Part shown: positions 31,239 to 39,320 of the stretch, in pieces | Position numbering within the stretch: the first letter of the stretch is position 1 | Layout of the letters: the number at the start of each line of letters is the position of its first letter | NCBI GenBank assembly: GCA_026702745.1 | Contig: JAPPBT010000018.1 | Coordinates: 96,259 to 136,529, forward strand | Direction: 5' to 3' | Length of the DNA stretch: 40,271 nt | From: Gemmatimonadota bacterium | Lineage (GTDB): Bacteria; JAAXHH01 | The notes under the pieces: generated by a model | What the model was told of the DNA's origin: nothing | The model's database searches: none | The model's input: the letters and a program-made list of their open reading frames with translations, nothing else | Translations under genes and position numbers: made by a program

Positions 31239-32090
31239 TTACGGATTCTCGCACAGATAGTCGTATACGACCCGCGCGTATCCTTCGGTATAGCTGCTTT
31301 CCAGGTGGAAGGCGTCGCCATATGCCAGCGGCTTCAGCGGGATGAGGTCGCACCGCGGGGAAGCACCGAGTTCGATGGAACCTTTTCCCTTTGCGAAGGC
31401 GTGCACTTCCACCTCCCGGGTCGTTTCGCTGCAGTCGATCAACTGTTTGATGGCGGGTCCCGGTCCGTCGGCCCGGGGTATGATCTTCAAGCGCCAGGCG
31501 GGGGTCAGGGCCGGCATGATGTCCTGGCCGGCATCGGTGGCGGGCGCGGGACAAGCGTCGGGCGCGGCACCGGCGTCGGGCGCGGCGCCGCATTCACTGC
31601 CGCCACCGGAATCATTGTCGGATCCGGCATCCTTTGGAGCGCTGGCATCCACGCTCGAGGCGATGCGCAACACCGGCACGCCGCCGTAGGAGGTCTCTGT
31701 CACCATGGACCGGTCCGCATGGGTCACCTTCAAGTCCGCGTACACCTTCGGCGTCCCGTAGATCTCCCGGCCCGCGGCGATTCCGGCGGGACCGTTGTGG
31801 AACACATGGGAGCAGTAGAACCCGGTCTGATCCCGGAAATGGCACTTCATCACGATAAACGACTCTTCGAAAGGGCCGTAGTTTTTACAATCCGGCACCT
31901 CCAGGCCGGAGGCCACGCACAAACCGTCTTCTGCCGCCTGCAAGGGCTCCGGGAGAAAACTCTGTACAGCGGACGGTGCGGCGTGAAAGAAAACGAACTG
32001 GAACCGCACGTTTCGATAGGCCGCCGGAAGCGGGGGATAGAAGGGGCTTCCCGCCGGGATATTCCAGCCGTCATCGTGTTTGAGTCTCAT
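31239..32090 (-). CDS. Acetoacetate decarboxylase family protein with low-complexity insertion
   Basis: This is 283 residues from ATG 32090, which has GGAG 8 nt upstream. It shows the ADC-fold landmarks: Arg29 in YRNVRF, Glu76 in PFEESFI, and AGREIYGTPK with Lys115. That Lys is in the place of the Schiff-base Lys of clostridial acetoacetate decarboxylase. The C-terminal half keeps AWRLKIIPRADG and a final beta region. Residues about 149-190 are an unusual insertion rich in Ala, Asp, Gly and Pro, encoded partly by an 18-bp GC-rich tandem repeat near 31557-31592. It heads the operon with the racemase-like and DUF3830 genes. Other family members are aldolase- or dehydratase-like, so decarboxylation is not assured. 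Confidence 0.82.
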   Translation of the reverse strand: MRLKHDDGWNIPAGSPFYPPLPAAYRNVRFQFVFFHAAPSAVQSFLPEPLQAAEDGLCVASGLEVPDCKNYGPFEESFIVMKCHFRDQTGFYCSHVFHNGPAGIAAGREIYGTPKVYADLKVTHADRSMVTETSYGGVPVLRIASSVDASAPKDAGSDNDSGGGSECGAAPDAGAAPDACPAPATDAGQDIMPALTPAWRLKIIPRADGPGPAIKQLIDCSETTREVEVHAFAKGKGSIELGASPRCDLIPLKPLAYGDAFHLESSYTEGYARVVYDYLCENP

Positions 32091-32357
32091 TTCCGGTTCT
32101 CCAGCGACACGGTCCGGGTCTGGTCCGCACCCAGGGCAATCCAAGTTGCCGCGCCGGATTCAAATCCGCGCAGGTAAGATTCAGGATTCGTCCGCGACCT
32201 TGCAACTTGTCATTAACTTAATCGATCGACATATTAGGTACAGGATGAATCCGCTAACCTCTTCGTCAACGACTCCGCCAAGGTCTGCACCTGTGCTTGC
32301 AACGGCCGAATCAACTAGCAGTTGCGAGACCGTATAGTCTAACGCCAAAACCTAACC

Positions 32358-33830
32358 ATGCCCAATTCCACGCCCAACATCATCTACATCCTCGCCGACG
32401 ACATGGGATACGGCGACATGGGGTGCAACAACCCCGGTTCGAAGATCCCGACGCCCCACCTGGACCTGCTCGCCGAAGGAGGCATGCGCTTCACCGACGC
32501 CCACGCCCCGTCGAGCGTGTGCACACCGAGCCGGTATGCGCTGCTGACCGGACGGTACTGCTGGCGCACGCCCCTGCAGAACAGCGTCCTCTGGCCCTAC
32601 GATCCGCCCCTGATCGAGCCCGGACGCCTCACCGCGGCGGAATTGCTTCGCGAGCAGGGTTACCGAACCGCGTGCATCGGAAAATGGCACCTTGGTTGGG
32701 AATGGGCCACCCTGGACGGGAAGCCCGCCCACGAGGGTACCGCGGTGGGCAGGCTGGATCGGGAACTGCGGGAGGAGCGGGAACGACAGGTCGATTTCAG
32801 TGCGCCCATGCGCGGGGGACCGGTCGATTGCGGATTCGACACGTACTTCGGCGTGGACGTGCCGAATTTCCCGCCCTACACCTGGTTCGAGCAGGACCGG
32901 CTCGCAGGGGAACCGACGGTGCCCAAGCCCGACGAGATGTTCGGATGGCCCGGCATCATGAAACCCGGTTGGTCCCTCGAGGAGATGATCCCCGCGTTCA
33001 TACGCCGCGTGGTCAACTATATCGAATCTTCCGGGCCCGATCCGTTTTTCCTCTACTTCCCGCTCACGTCGCCCCACACGCCCATCGTGCCCAACGCGCC
33101 GTTCATCGGACGGAGCGGATCGGGGCTTTACGGCGACTTCGTGTGCGAGGTGGACTGGGTGGTGGGGCAGATCATGGCGGCCCTGGAACGCCGCGGAATC
33201 GCCGACGACACGCTGCTGATCTTCACCAGCGACAACGGACCGGAATGTGCACCGGCCGCGGACGGCGGGAGCTACGAACACGCGCGCCGCCACGGCCATT
33301 ACAGCATGGGGGAGCTGCGCGGCGTCAAGCGCGACGTGTGGGAGGGCGGGCACCGCGTCCCCTTCCTCGCCCGGTGGCCGGGTGTCGTACCCGCCGGATC
33401 GGTCTGCGACCAGCTCACCATCCTGGGCGATTTCATGGCGACCTGCGCCGAGATGACCGGCTTCGAACTCCGGGAGGACGAAGGCGAGGACAGCGTGAGC
33501 ATGCTGCCGCTGCTGCGGGGGGAGACCAGTGATCCGGTTAGGGACTTCGCCATTCACCACGCATGCCACGGGAACTTCGCCATCCGCAGGGGCAACTGGG
33601 TCTTCATCGATGCCCCGGACGGAGACGACAACCGCGAACCCGACTGGTTCAAGGAGGAACGGAGTTATACCGCCCACGACTTCCCCGGCGAGCTCTTCGA
33701 TCTCGACAAGGACATTTCGGAGCGGGTAAACCGGTACGGCGACCATCCGGAACTCGTCCGGGAGATGTCGCAGATGCTGGAACGGGTGAAGTCGGAAGAC
33801 ATCGCGGAAAGGCCTTCGCCCGCGAAATGA
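32358..33830 (+). CDS. Type I (formylglycine-dependent) sulfatase
   Basis: This 490-residue alkaline-phosphatase-superfamily enzyme removes sulfate esters. The metal-binding start is IIYILADDMGYGDMG (Asp14, Asp15). The modification motif is SSVCTPSRYALLTGRY, in which Cys55 becomes formylglycine. GKWHLG, FPLTSPHTPI and FTSDNGPE complete the site. No signal peptide is seen, so a cytoplasmic location is implied unless the start is wrong. No good Shine-Dalgarno stands before the ATG. No formylglycine-generating enzyme lies in the window. It opens a tightly packed plus-strand cluster, and its stop overlaps the HAD gene start (ATGA). Confidence 0.93.
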   Translation: MPNSTPNIIYILADDMGYGDMGCNNPGSKIPTPHLDLLAEGGMRFTDAHAPSSVCTPSRYALLTGRYCWRTPLQNSVLWPYDPPLIEPGRLTAAELLREQGYRTACIGKWHLGWEWATLDGKPAHEGTAVGRLDRELREERERQVDFSAPMRGGPVDCGFDTYFGVDVPNFPPYTWFEQDRLAGEPTVPKPDEMFGWPGIMKPGWSLEEMIPAFIRRVVNYIESSGPDPFFLYFPLTSPHTPIVPNAPFIGRSGSGLYGDFVCEVDWVVGQIMAALERRGIADDTLLIFTSDNGPECAPAADGGSYEHARRHGHYSMGELRGVKRDVWEGGHRVPFLARWPGVVPAGSVCDQLTILGDFMATCAEMTGFELREDEGEDSVSMLPLLRGETSDPVRDFAIHHACHGNFAIRRGNWVFIDAPDGDDNREPDWFKEERSYTAHDFPGELFDLDKDISERVNRYGDHPELVREMSQMLERVKSEDIAERPSPAK

Positions 33831-34492
33831 CACGATGTGTACTCTTTGATCTGGACGGGACGCTGATCGACACGTTGAACCTGTATGTACGGTCGGTAGT
33901 CCGGACGCTGCAGGCGACCGGACACAACCTGATGTCCCTGGAAGAAGTGCTGTCGCTCCGCCTGAATTCCGAACCACGCCTCATGGCCCATTTCTATCCG
34001 CCGGAAGAAGTCGAAAGCGCCCATCGGAGATTCCTGGAAAACTACCGCGGGCTGCACGCCAGGTTCTTCGGTGGCGTGTATCCCGGCGTAGACGAAATGT
34101 TGAAATCGTTGCGAAGCCAAGGCGTCAAACTGGGTATCGTTTCCGGGAAGAGCCGGGGCGCCTGGGAGATTACCCGGGAACACGCCCGGTTGGGTGCGTT
34201 CGATACGCTGGTCTTCGATGACGATGTATCCGTGCCCAAACCGGATTGCGAGGGTCTCGTCAAGGCGATGAGCAACCTGGGCGCGTCACCTACCGATACC
34301 GTCTACGTCGGCGATGCCGTCGATGATCTGGAAGCCGCGACGGCCGCCGGGGTCTCGTTCTGCGCGGCCCTGTGGTCGAAGAACGCCGCAGAAACGCTGG
34401 CTTTCGAACAGGCCGCCGAGGAAATTGGGCCGTATGCCGGAGTGGACCATCCCGGTGAGGTAGAACGGTTTCTGCAGGACGTCAGAACGTGA
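33827..34492 (+). CDS. HAD family phosphatase (phosphoglycolate-phosphatase-like)
   Basis: This is 221 residues from ATG 33827, which overlaps the sulfatase stop by 4 bases. Motif I is VLFDLDGTLIDT (Asp8, Asp10), motif II LGIVSGKSRG, then SVPKPDCEGL, and motif IV DTVYVGDAVDDLEAATAAGV. The helical cap between residues 15 and 85 resembles the phosphoglycolate phosphatase / beta-phosphoglucomutase group. It is probably a cytoplasmic sugar- or glycolate-phosphatase. The coupling to a sulfatase suggests one pathway. A longer frame runs upstream inside the sulfatase gene but is not family-like. Confidence 0.9.
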   Translation: MTRCVLFDLDGTLIDTLNLYVRSVVRTLQATGHNLMSLEEVLSLRLNSEPRLMAHFYPPEEVESAHRRFLENYRGLHARFFGGVYPGVDEMLKSLRSQGVKLGIVSGKSRGAWEITREHARLGAFDTLVFDDDVSVPKPDCEGLVKAMSNLGASPTDTVYVGDAVDDLEAATAAGVSFCAALWSKNAAETLAFEQAAEEIGPYAGVDHPGEVERFLQDVRT

Positions 34493-34508
34493 CACGACGA
34501 AGCACACC

Positions 34509-35348
34509 ATGCCCGACTACAACTATCACTTCGACCGTGACGATATAGAGGCGGCCCTGGCCTGCGTGGATGAGTACGGTTTCTGCGTCATCCGGCAGCT
34601 GATCGATCAGGACATGGTCGCCGCGTTGAAGGACTCCATCAATCGGCACCTGGACCCGGAGGGCGACCTGGCCCCGGCGTCCAACCGGTACCACATGTCC
34701 TTCGCCGAGGACAGCGAGCCCGTCTGGGACCTGGTGGACAACCCGGCCTACATGCGATTCATACGCACCGTGCACGGTACAACCGACCTCTGCCTGCATC
34801 GCTCCGCGGCCATCCTGCGCACGCCGGGCGAGGGCATGGGCCGCTGGCACCAGGATCACCGGGGACACATCGATAAACCGCAGCGCGCCAATGACGTCCT
34901 CAACCGCTATCCCATCCCCAGCGGCTGCTGGTTCTATCTCAACGGAAGCCATCCCGATCGAAGCGGTATCGCGGTCATCGAGAAGTCCAACCATCTCGAA
35001 TGGGATGGCCCCGAAGGGTTCGTCATGGGACCGGAACGGAGCGGTCTGTACCCGGAGGGCGGTACGCCCGACACGCCCTACGACCCCATGTCCGTACCCG
35101 GCTGCGTCCCGGTCCTCGCCGACCCCGGCGACCTGATCTGCTTCGCCGCGCTCACCTGGCACGCCAACATGGCCACCCATGAGCGCCGCTATTCCTGTGG
35201 CATCGGTTTCCGCCCGAAAACGTGGCGCATCGACGCGCCGTGGCCCCTTCCCGCTTCCGCCGCCGCCCTCGCCGAACGGCTTCCCGATCACCTCAAGCAA
35301 TTCACCGACGGTTATACGGGATTCGACGGGGAGTGGAGGGCGGAGTGA
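34509..35348 (+). CDS. Phytanoyl-CoA dioxygenase family protein
   Basis: This 279-residue Fe(II)/2-oxoglutarate oxygenase has CVDEYGFCVIRQLIDQDMV near the start and GRWHQDHRGH, giving the His-x-Asp pair. The distal His is in CFAALTWHANMATHERR, with Arg nearby for 2-oxoglutarate. An inserted loop (about residues 165-200, with GPERSGLYPEGGTPDTP) separates the two halves. It is 16 bp downstream of the HAD gene and on the same strand as an APH(3')-like gene. It resembles the PhyH proteins that hydroxylate natural products or osmolytes; the substrate is unknown. Confidence 0.88.
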   Translation: MPDYNYHFDRDDIEAALACVDEYGFCVIRQLIDQDMVAALKDSINRHLDPEGDLAPASNRYHMSFAEDSEPVWDLVDNPAYMRFIRTVHGTTDLCLHRSAAILRTPGEGMGRWHQDHRGHIDKPQRANDVLNRYPIPSGCWFYLNGSHPDRSGIAVIEKSNHLEWDGPEGFVMGPERSGLYPEGGTPDTPYDPMSVPGCVPVLADPGDLICFAALTWHANMATHERRYSCGIGFRPKTWRIDAPWPLPASAAALAERLPDHLKQFTDGYTGFDGEWRAE

Positions 35349-35380
35349 TGTGGCCCGGCTACAAGAAGCCCATGTGAATC

Positions 35381-36193
35381 ATGAGTTCCCATCCGCCAAC
35401 TCCGAAAAACCTTCCCGAACCCGTCCTCGCTCGCCTGAGGGGTTATAAATCCGACGGCCGCAATCTGAAGACCGAATCCTGCTCCGACGTATTCCTCTAC
35501 ACGCATCCTCTGAAACCCGGATTGGTCCTGAAGTCGCGAGACGTCCGATTGAGGCCGCAGGAACCGGACCTGCTGGCGGAGACTATAGCTCTGACGTGGT
35601 TGCAGGACAAACTTCCCGTGCCCGAATACCGGTGTTTTCACGTGGAAGGCGATATGCAGTACCTGCTCATGACGCAGATGGAAGGCGTATCGGGGATACA
35701 TCCGGAAGCGACCGGCGATCCAGCGCGCCTCGTGGAGGAGTTCGCACGGGGCCTGCGCAATGTACACGCGCTGGACATCGGATCCTGTCCCATGGATTGG
35801 CGCATGTCGCGGTTCTTTCAGTGGGCGGAAGGGTTGATCGAAAGCGGTGCGCTGGACGACCAATTAAAGGAAGGCGAGCACCGAACCATTCTTCTCGACA
35901 AACTGTCTGATATAAAGGAGGCCGTTCCGGAAGAGGAAGACCTGGTCTTCACGCACGGCGATTACTGCCTGCCCAACGTCCTGTTCACGGACGGCAAGCT
36001 GACCGGATTCATAGACCTTGGTTTCGCGGGTGTCGGCGACCGGTACCTGGATTTCGTGTCCGCGAGCTGGACGATACAGAGAAATCTGGGCGAAGAGTGG
36101 ATCTCCCCGTTTTTCCACGCATATGGTCTCGAGCATCCCGACCGAGAGAAATTGGGGACCTGGCAGAGCGTGTTCGAATTTGTTTTTAAATAG
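35381..36193 (+). CDS. APH(3')-like small-molecule phosphotransferase
   Basis: This 270-residue protein is closely built like aminoglycoside 3'-phosphotransferases. Lys51 and Glu67 fit the ATP-site pair. FTHGDYCLPNVL carries Asp194 and Asn199, and GFIDLGFAGVGDRYLDF carries Asp212. The Asp-Asn-Asp spacing equals that of the known enzymes (190, 195, 208 in the type IIIa enzyme). The C-terminal YGLEHPDREKLGTWQSVFEF fits the APH(3') tail. It lies in a chromosomal cluster with oxygenase, methyltransferase and phosphatase genes, without any mobile element. A biosynthetic or catabolic kinase of a sugar-like substrate is more likely than acquired resistance, but activity on aminoglycosides cannot be excluded. 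Confidence 0.85.
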   Translation: MSSHPPTPKNLPEPVLARLRGYKSDGRNLKTESCSDVFLYTHPLKPGLVLKSRDVRLRPQEPDLLAETIALTWLQDKLPVPEYRCFHVEGDMQYLLMTQMEGVSGIHPEATGDPARLVEEFARGLRNVHALDIGSCPMDWRMSRFFQWAEGLIESGALDDQLKEGEHRTILLDKLSDIKEAVPEEEDLVFTHGDYCLPNVLFTDGKLTGFIDLGFAGVGDRYLDFVSASWTIQRNLGEEWISPFFHAYGLEHPDREKLGTWQSVFEFVFK

Positions 36194-36257
36194 AAACAGG
36201 CACGCGAGCGACACTCCGACGGATTCGCAGAAACCGGTCCCCACCACGGAGTCAGTA

Positions 36258-37058
36258 TTGAACCGCAATCCGCCCAGACCGCCTCAGTACCAGGACGCAT
36301 ACGCCGCCCGCTTCAAGCATCGAAGCATGGCGGAATCGTACGAGCTTAGACCGCCTTATCCGGAGGAAACTTACAGGATACTCCTGAGGTTGCCCGGAGC
36401 ATCGAGAGGCCGGGTCCTGGACGTTGGGTGCGGTACGGGAAGGATAGCACGATTGCTCGTCGACCACGTGACGGGCGTGGACGCGGTCGACTTCTCCAGC
36501 GAGATGATCCGCGTGGGCAGGTCGCTGGACATGGGCGAACATCCGAGCCTCAACTGGGTCCTGGCCCAAGTGGAAGAAGTCGAGCTGACACCGGGTTACG
36601 CATTAGTGACCGCCGGATCGAGCATTCACTGGATGGACTGGAGCGTGGTGTTCCGGAAGTTTCATGAGTTACTGACACCGAACGGGAATGTCGCGATCGT
36701 TGAAGGAGATCGCCCCTTCAATCCACCCTGGGGCGTCGCGGAGCGCGAACTCATTCGACGATATTCCACCAATCGCCATTATCAACAGATCGACCTGATC
36801 AAGGAGCTTGTGGATCGCAACCACCTGCTCCTGGCCGGAGACAGAAGGACAGTCCCGGTTGGCTTCTCCCAGACTGTAGACGACTACGTCGCGTCGTTCC
36901 ATTCAAGAGAGAGCATGACCAGGGAACACATGGGGGACAGCAACGTCCGGGCATTCGACGCCGAACTTTCCCGGATCCTCGCAGACTTTGCCGATGACGA
37001 AGGGGTTATCCAGTTCCAGCTGCAGACCCGGGTTGTCTGGGGAAGGCCGCTGGCATAG
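36258..37058 (+). CDS. Class I SAM-dependent methyltransferase
   Basis: This is 266 residues from TTG 36258, with GGAG 6 nt upstream. The frame extends back over the APH gene but is not family-like there. The opening YAARFKHRSMAESYELRPPY and SAM motif GRVLDVGCGTGRIARLL (51-67) are standard. They are followed by GVDAVDFSSEMI, LVTAGSSIHWMDW and LLTPNGNVAIVEGD. It resembles methyltransferase type 11/25 proteins acting on small molecules. It lies between the kinase and the IMPase-like gene, 18 bp before the latter. The substrate is unknown. Confidence 0.88.
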   Translation: MNRNPPRPPQYQDAYAARFKHRSMAESYELRPPYPEETYRILLRLPGASRGRVLDVGCGTGRIARLLVDHVTGVDAVDFSSEMIRVGRSLDMGEHPSLNWVLAQVEEVELTPGYALVTAGSSIHWMDWSVVFRKFHELLTPNGNVAIVEGDRPFNPPWGVAERELIRRYSTNRHYQQIDLIKELVDRNHLLLAGDRRTVPVGFSQTVDDYVASFHSRESMTREHMGDSNVRAFDAELSRILADFADDEGVIQFQLQTRVVWGRPLA

Positions 37059-37076
37059 AAAGATGAACGTCTCCCG

Positions 37077-37979
37077 ATGAACATCCCTCACGCCAAGATC
37101 GAGGCCCTCCTTCGCGTGGCGGCCGATCAGATCGTCATGCCGCTGTGGAGAAACCTGGGTCGGGACGACGTCACCGAGAAAAGCGCGGGCGATCTGACAA
37201 CGTCGGCGGATACCCGGTGCGAGGTCTTCCTGTCATCTCATCTGCCCGGATTGATCGACGGCTCGCTGGTCCTGGGCGAGGAAAGCGTCCATGAAGATCC
37301 CGACTTGTTGGCCGCGCTGCATACGGATGCGCCAGTCTGGGTGATCGACCCCCTGGACGGCACACGGTACTTCGCAGTGGGCGAACCGAAATTCGCCATC
37401 ATGGTCTGCCTTATTCAGACTGGCATCACCATTGGAGCGTGGATACTCAACCCGATTGACGGCCTTTTGACCAGTGCGGAAAGGGGGGCCGGGGCCTTCC
37501 AGGTTGGTGGCGCATTCCAGGTTGGTGGTGCCGTTCAGGAAGGTGGGCGCCTGGCCGCGGATTCCTCGCGCCTGGCCCGTGAATCCACGCGTCTGGTCGT
37601 CGATCCTTCACCCCTTTCCCTGGATCGCGCCCGCGGCGTGGCCATGACGTGGTATCTGCCGGATGCGCTCAAGTCCACCGCCGAAGCGGCGAAGGATCAC
37701 TTCCAATTCATAGAACGCACCCGGTGCGCCGGGTACAACTATCCCTCCTTCGCGAAAAATGAACTGCAGTTTCTTTTCTTCTATCGCACCCTGGTCTGGG
37801 ACCACGCGCCCGGCGTCCTGATCGCACAGGAGGCCGGCGGCTTCGTTCGAAGACTGGACGGAACTGAGTATTCGCCGGTGGATGACCGAAAAGGGCTGCT
37901 GTGCGCCAACAATCCGGAGACATGGACATTGGTGCAGCGGACGCTGGTTCCGTCTGTCGAGGTCGTCGGCGGAATCTAG
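37077..37979 (+). CDS. Inositol monophosphatase family protein
   Basis: This 300-residue member of the lithium-sensitive phosphatase family removes phosphate from inositol-phosphate-, histidinol-phosphate- or nucleotide-like substrates. Metal ligands are visible in LGEES (Glu68, Glu69) and WVIDPLDGTRYF (Asp91, Asp94), and in the C-terminal WDHAPGVLIAQEAGG. Residues about 140-157 carry an unusual triple hexapeptide, AFQVGG / AFQVGG / AVQEGG, in a surface loop. It ends the sulfatase cluster and is followed by a hairpin. CysQ-like, IMPase-like or HisN-like roles are all possible; hisG/hisC elsewhere in the window make a HisN role worth considering. Confidence 0.88.
   Translation: MNIPHAKIEALLRVAADQIVMPLWRNLGRDDVTEKSAGDLTTSADTRCEVFLSSHLPGLIDGSLVLGEESVHEDPDLLAALHTDAPVWVIDPLDGTRYFAVGEPKFAIMVCLIQTGITIGAWILNPIDGLLTSAERGAGAFQVGGAFQVGGAVQEGGRLAADSSRLARESTRLVVDPSPLSLDRARGVAMTWYLPDALKSTAEAAKDHFQFIERTRCAGYNYPSFAKNELQFLFFYRTLVWDHAPGVLIAQEAGGFVRRLDGTEYSPVDDRKGLLCANNPETWTLVQRTLVPSVEVVGGI
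37494..37547 (+). repeat. In-frame 18-bp triple repeat inside the IMPase-like gene
   Basis: Three 18-nt units encode AFQVGG, AFQVGG and AVQEGG. The first two differ at only a few bases. The frame is kept, and the insertion lies in a region expected to be a loop. Confidence 0.75.
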
Positions 37980-38008
37980 CTGCTTTTCTTCTGTGGAGGT
38001 CAGGGATA

Positions 38009-38039
38009 GCATGGCCCCGCGCTATTCACGGGGCCATGC
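38009..38039. terminator. Bidirectional hairpin after the sulfatase cluster
   Basis: A perfect 11-bp inverted repeat (GCATGGCCCCG / CGGGGCCATGC) encloses a 9-base loop, 30 bp after the IMPase stop. There is no T tract on either side, so it may be a weak or factor-assisted terminator. It lies between convergent genes. Confidence 0.6.
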
Positions 38040-38065
38040 CTGGCCGCTGAGAGCCGGTTCACGAT

Positions 38066-38142
38066 GCGAGGCGCCCCTTTACCTCGAGGCGCCCCTTAAA
38101 CCTCAAGGCGCTCCTTCCCCTCGAGGCGCCCCTTCACCTCGT
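38066..38142. repeat. GC-rich 18-19-bp tandem repeat
   Basis: Four units centred on GAGGCGCC (38068, 38086, 38105 and 38123; the third is AAGGCGCT) recur every 18-19 bp with consensus CTCGAGGCGCCCCTT. A fifth partial unit holds the stop codon of the minus-strand gene. Self-complementary parts (GGCGCC, CTCGAG) could fold. Confidence 0.7.
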
Positions 38143-38919
38143 GGTCTGGAGCGACCGGGCCGTTCCGGTGAACGGCGACGGCGGATCTAGCCTCCAAACC
38201 CGGGAAACATCCGCGATTTTTGTCAGTTTTGCATACGCTCCGTCAACTGAATTGAATCCTTCTGCAAATTGGTCAAAGGTACCGGACGTTTCACCAGGAC
38301 GTTCTCCCATAGATTCGGACTGAGACGACTTCCCGGTGTATGCGTCATACACCAGCGTAAGGTTGAACAGCACCGGTTTGCTTTCTGATTTGCCGTCACT
38401 GGCGTAGATGACCGCCGGCAGTACGGCGACGATACCGACGTTCCCGTATACAGAAGCGAATTCGGCCGGCGTCACGGAACTTCGGGGCCGGATGATGAAT
38501 CGACTGCCATACCGATCGACGCAGAGCAGCGCTTCCTCGGGGGATCGAATGCCCAGCCTGCCGGGAATCGCGATTCCGAACCGGTAAGTAACAACGTCCT
38601 CCTCATAGTCCGACGCCGGATCCCCCTCGAACTCCAGGCTCATCCCGGGACCCGCAGGGAACTGAACGACGCGAGAACGATCATAGATCGGGTCGTTTAC
38701 GACCGGAGGGTGGTTAGGACCATGGTGCACGGGCCGAACCAGGTACTTCGTATCGAAGGTGGCCGGAGCCGACAGCGTATGCTGCGCCAGCGACGACGGC
38801 ACCGTCGACTGCTTCACCTGCGGTGACGGCGTGGGACCGGAGAATCCGATCCAGACTGCCACGAGCGTGACCGCGAGTAAAGGAACCACAAAGTAGGTAA
38901 ACAGGATTGACCGTGACAT
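38134..38919 (-). CDS. Membrane-anchored hypothetical protein
   Basis: This is 261 residues from ATG 38919, with AAGGGAG 7 nt upstream. The N-terminal segment (about residues 7-26, ILFTYFVVPLLAVTLVAVWI) is a signal anchor or signal peptide. The following Pro/Ser/Thr-rich linker, with several His-Pro pairs (about 60-72), leads to a beta-rich extracytoplasmic domain with IYDRSRVVQFPAGPG and TYRFGIAIPGRLG. No family is recognised. Its C-terminal end falls in a tandem repeat, so the original tail may have been altered. It could be an envelope or surface protein. Confidence 0.65.
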   Translation of the reverse strand: MSRSILFTYFVVPLLAVTLVAVWIGFSGPTPSPQVKQSTVPSSLAQHTLSAPATFDTKYLVRPVHHGPNHPPVVNDPIYDRSRVVQFPAGPGMSLEFEGDPASDYEEDVVTYRFGIAIPGRLGIRSPEEALLCVDRYGSRFIIRPRSSVTPAEFASVYGNVGIVAVLPAVIYASDGKSESKPVLFNLTLVYDAYTGKSSQSESMGERPGETSGTFDQFAEGFNSVDGAYAKLTKIADVSRVWRLDPPSPFTGTARSLQTTR

Positions 38920-38975
38920 GGGTAGCTCCCTTGTTGCTGTGTGAATGAGAACAGGAAGGAACTACGGAGATGTGG

Positions 38976-39197
38976 TCACGGAGGGGATCTCGACTGCCAG
39001 CTGCTTCGTATGACATCTGGCAACCCGAGTATGGTATTTGGAATGTCGTCGACGCGAGTGACCGGAGATGAGGAGACAGGCAGCAGGATCTCGCGAGACA
39101 ACGAGTTGACGTGCAGACCGCATAAATCCACAAACCCGTCCAGAGACAGCCTGTCTTGCAAAAAAGAAAAGCACTTGCACACCCAGATCCCGATCAT
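38976..39197 (-). CDS. Possible small hypothetical protein in a 400-bp gap
   Basis: In the 38920-39320 gap this 73-codon frame has the best translation signal: GGAGG 7 nt before its ATG. The sequence (for example RLSLDGFVDLCGLHVNSLSR and VTRVDDIPNTILGLPDVI) is natural-looking but matches nothing I know. Competing frames overlap it on both strands. The rest of the gap shows no gene. It might be a real small gene upstream of the membrane-anchored protein or a chance frame. Confidence 0.35.
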   Translation of the reverse strand: MIGIWVCKCFSFLQDRLSLDGFVDLCGLHVNSLSREILLPVSSSPVTRVDDIPNTILGLPDVIRSSWQSRSPP

Positions 39198-39320
39198 GGC
39201 CTTTCCTCCCAGACACGTCGAGGTTGACGGCGTCTCTACCCTGTTAAACTACCGTGGCCAATTACAGGTTCCCGGGAAAAGGTGAACAGTCGCATACAGG
39301 GCCGGTTTTTTAGACTCCAT

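Noticed and set aside
31557-31592. GC-rich repeats in the ADC-like gene as part of a CRISPR-like or mobile array.
   Set aside because: Only two 18-bp units, directly adjacent without spacers and in frame; simple sequence expansion explains them.
35381-36193. The APH(3')-like gene as an acquired aminoglycoside-resistance gene.
   Set aside because: No integron, transposon or plasmid feature is nearby, composition matches the neighbours, and it sits within a metabolic cluster. Activity is untested, so only the resistance-island reading is rejected.
39205-39290. A tRNA-like stretch on the minus strand with GGTAGTTTAACAGGGTAGAG, resembling a D-arm.
   Set aside because: No acceptor stem, no T-loop consensus, and the anticodon arm cannot be formed with a seven-base loop; only a short imperfect hairpin is present.
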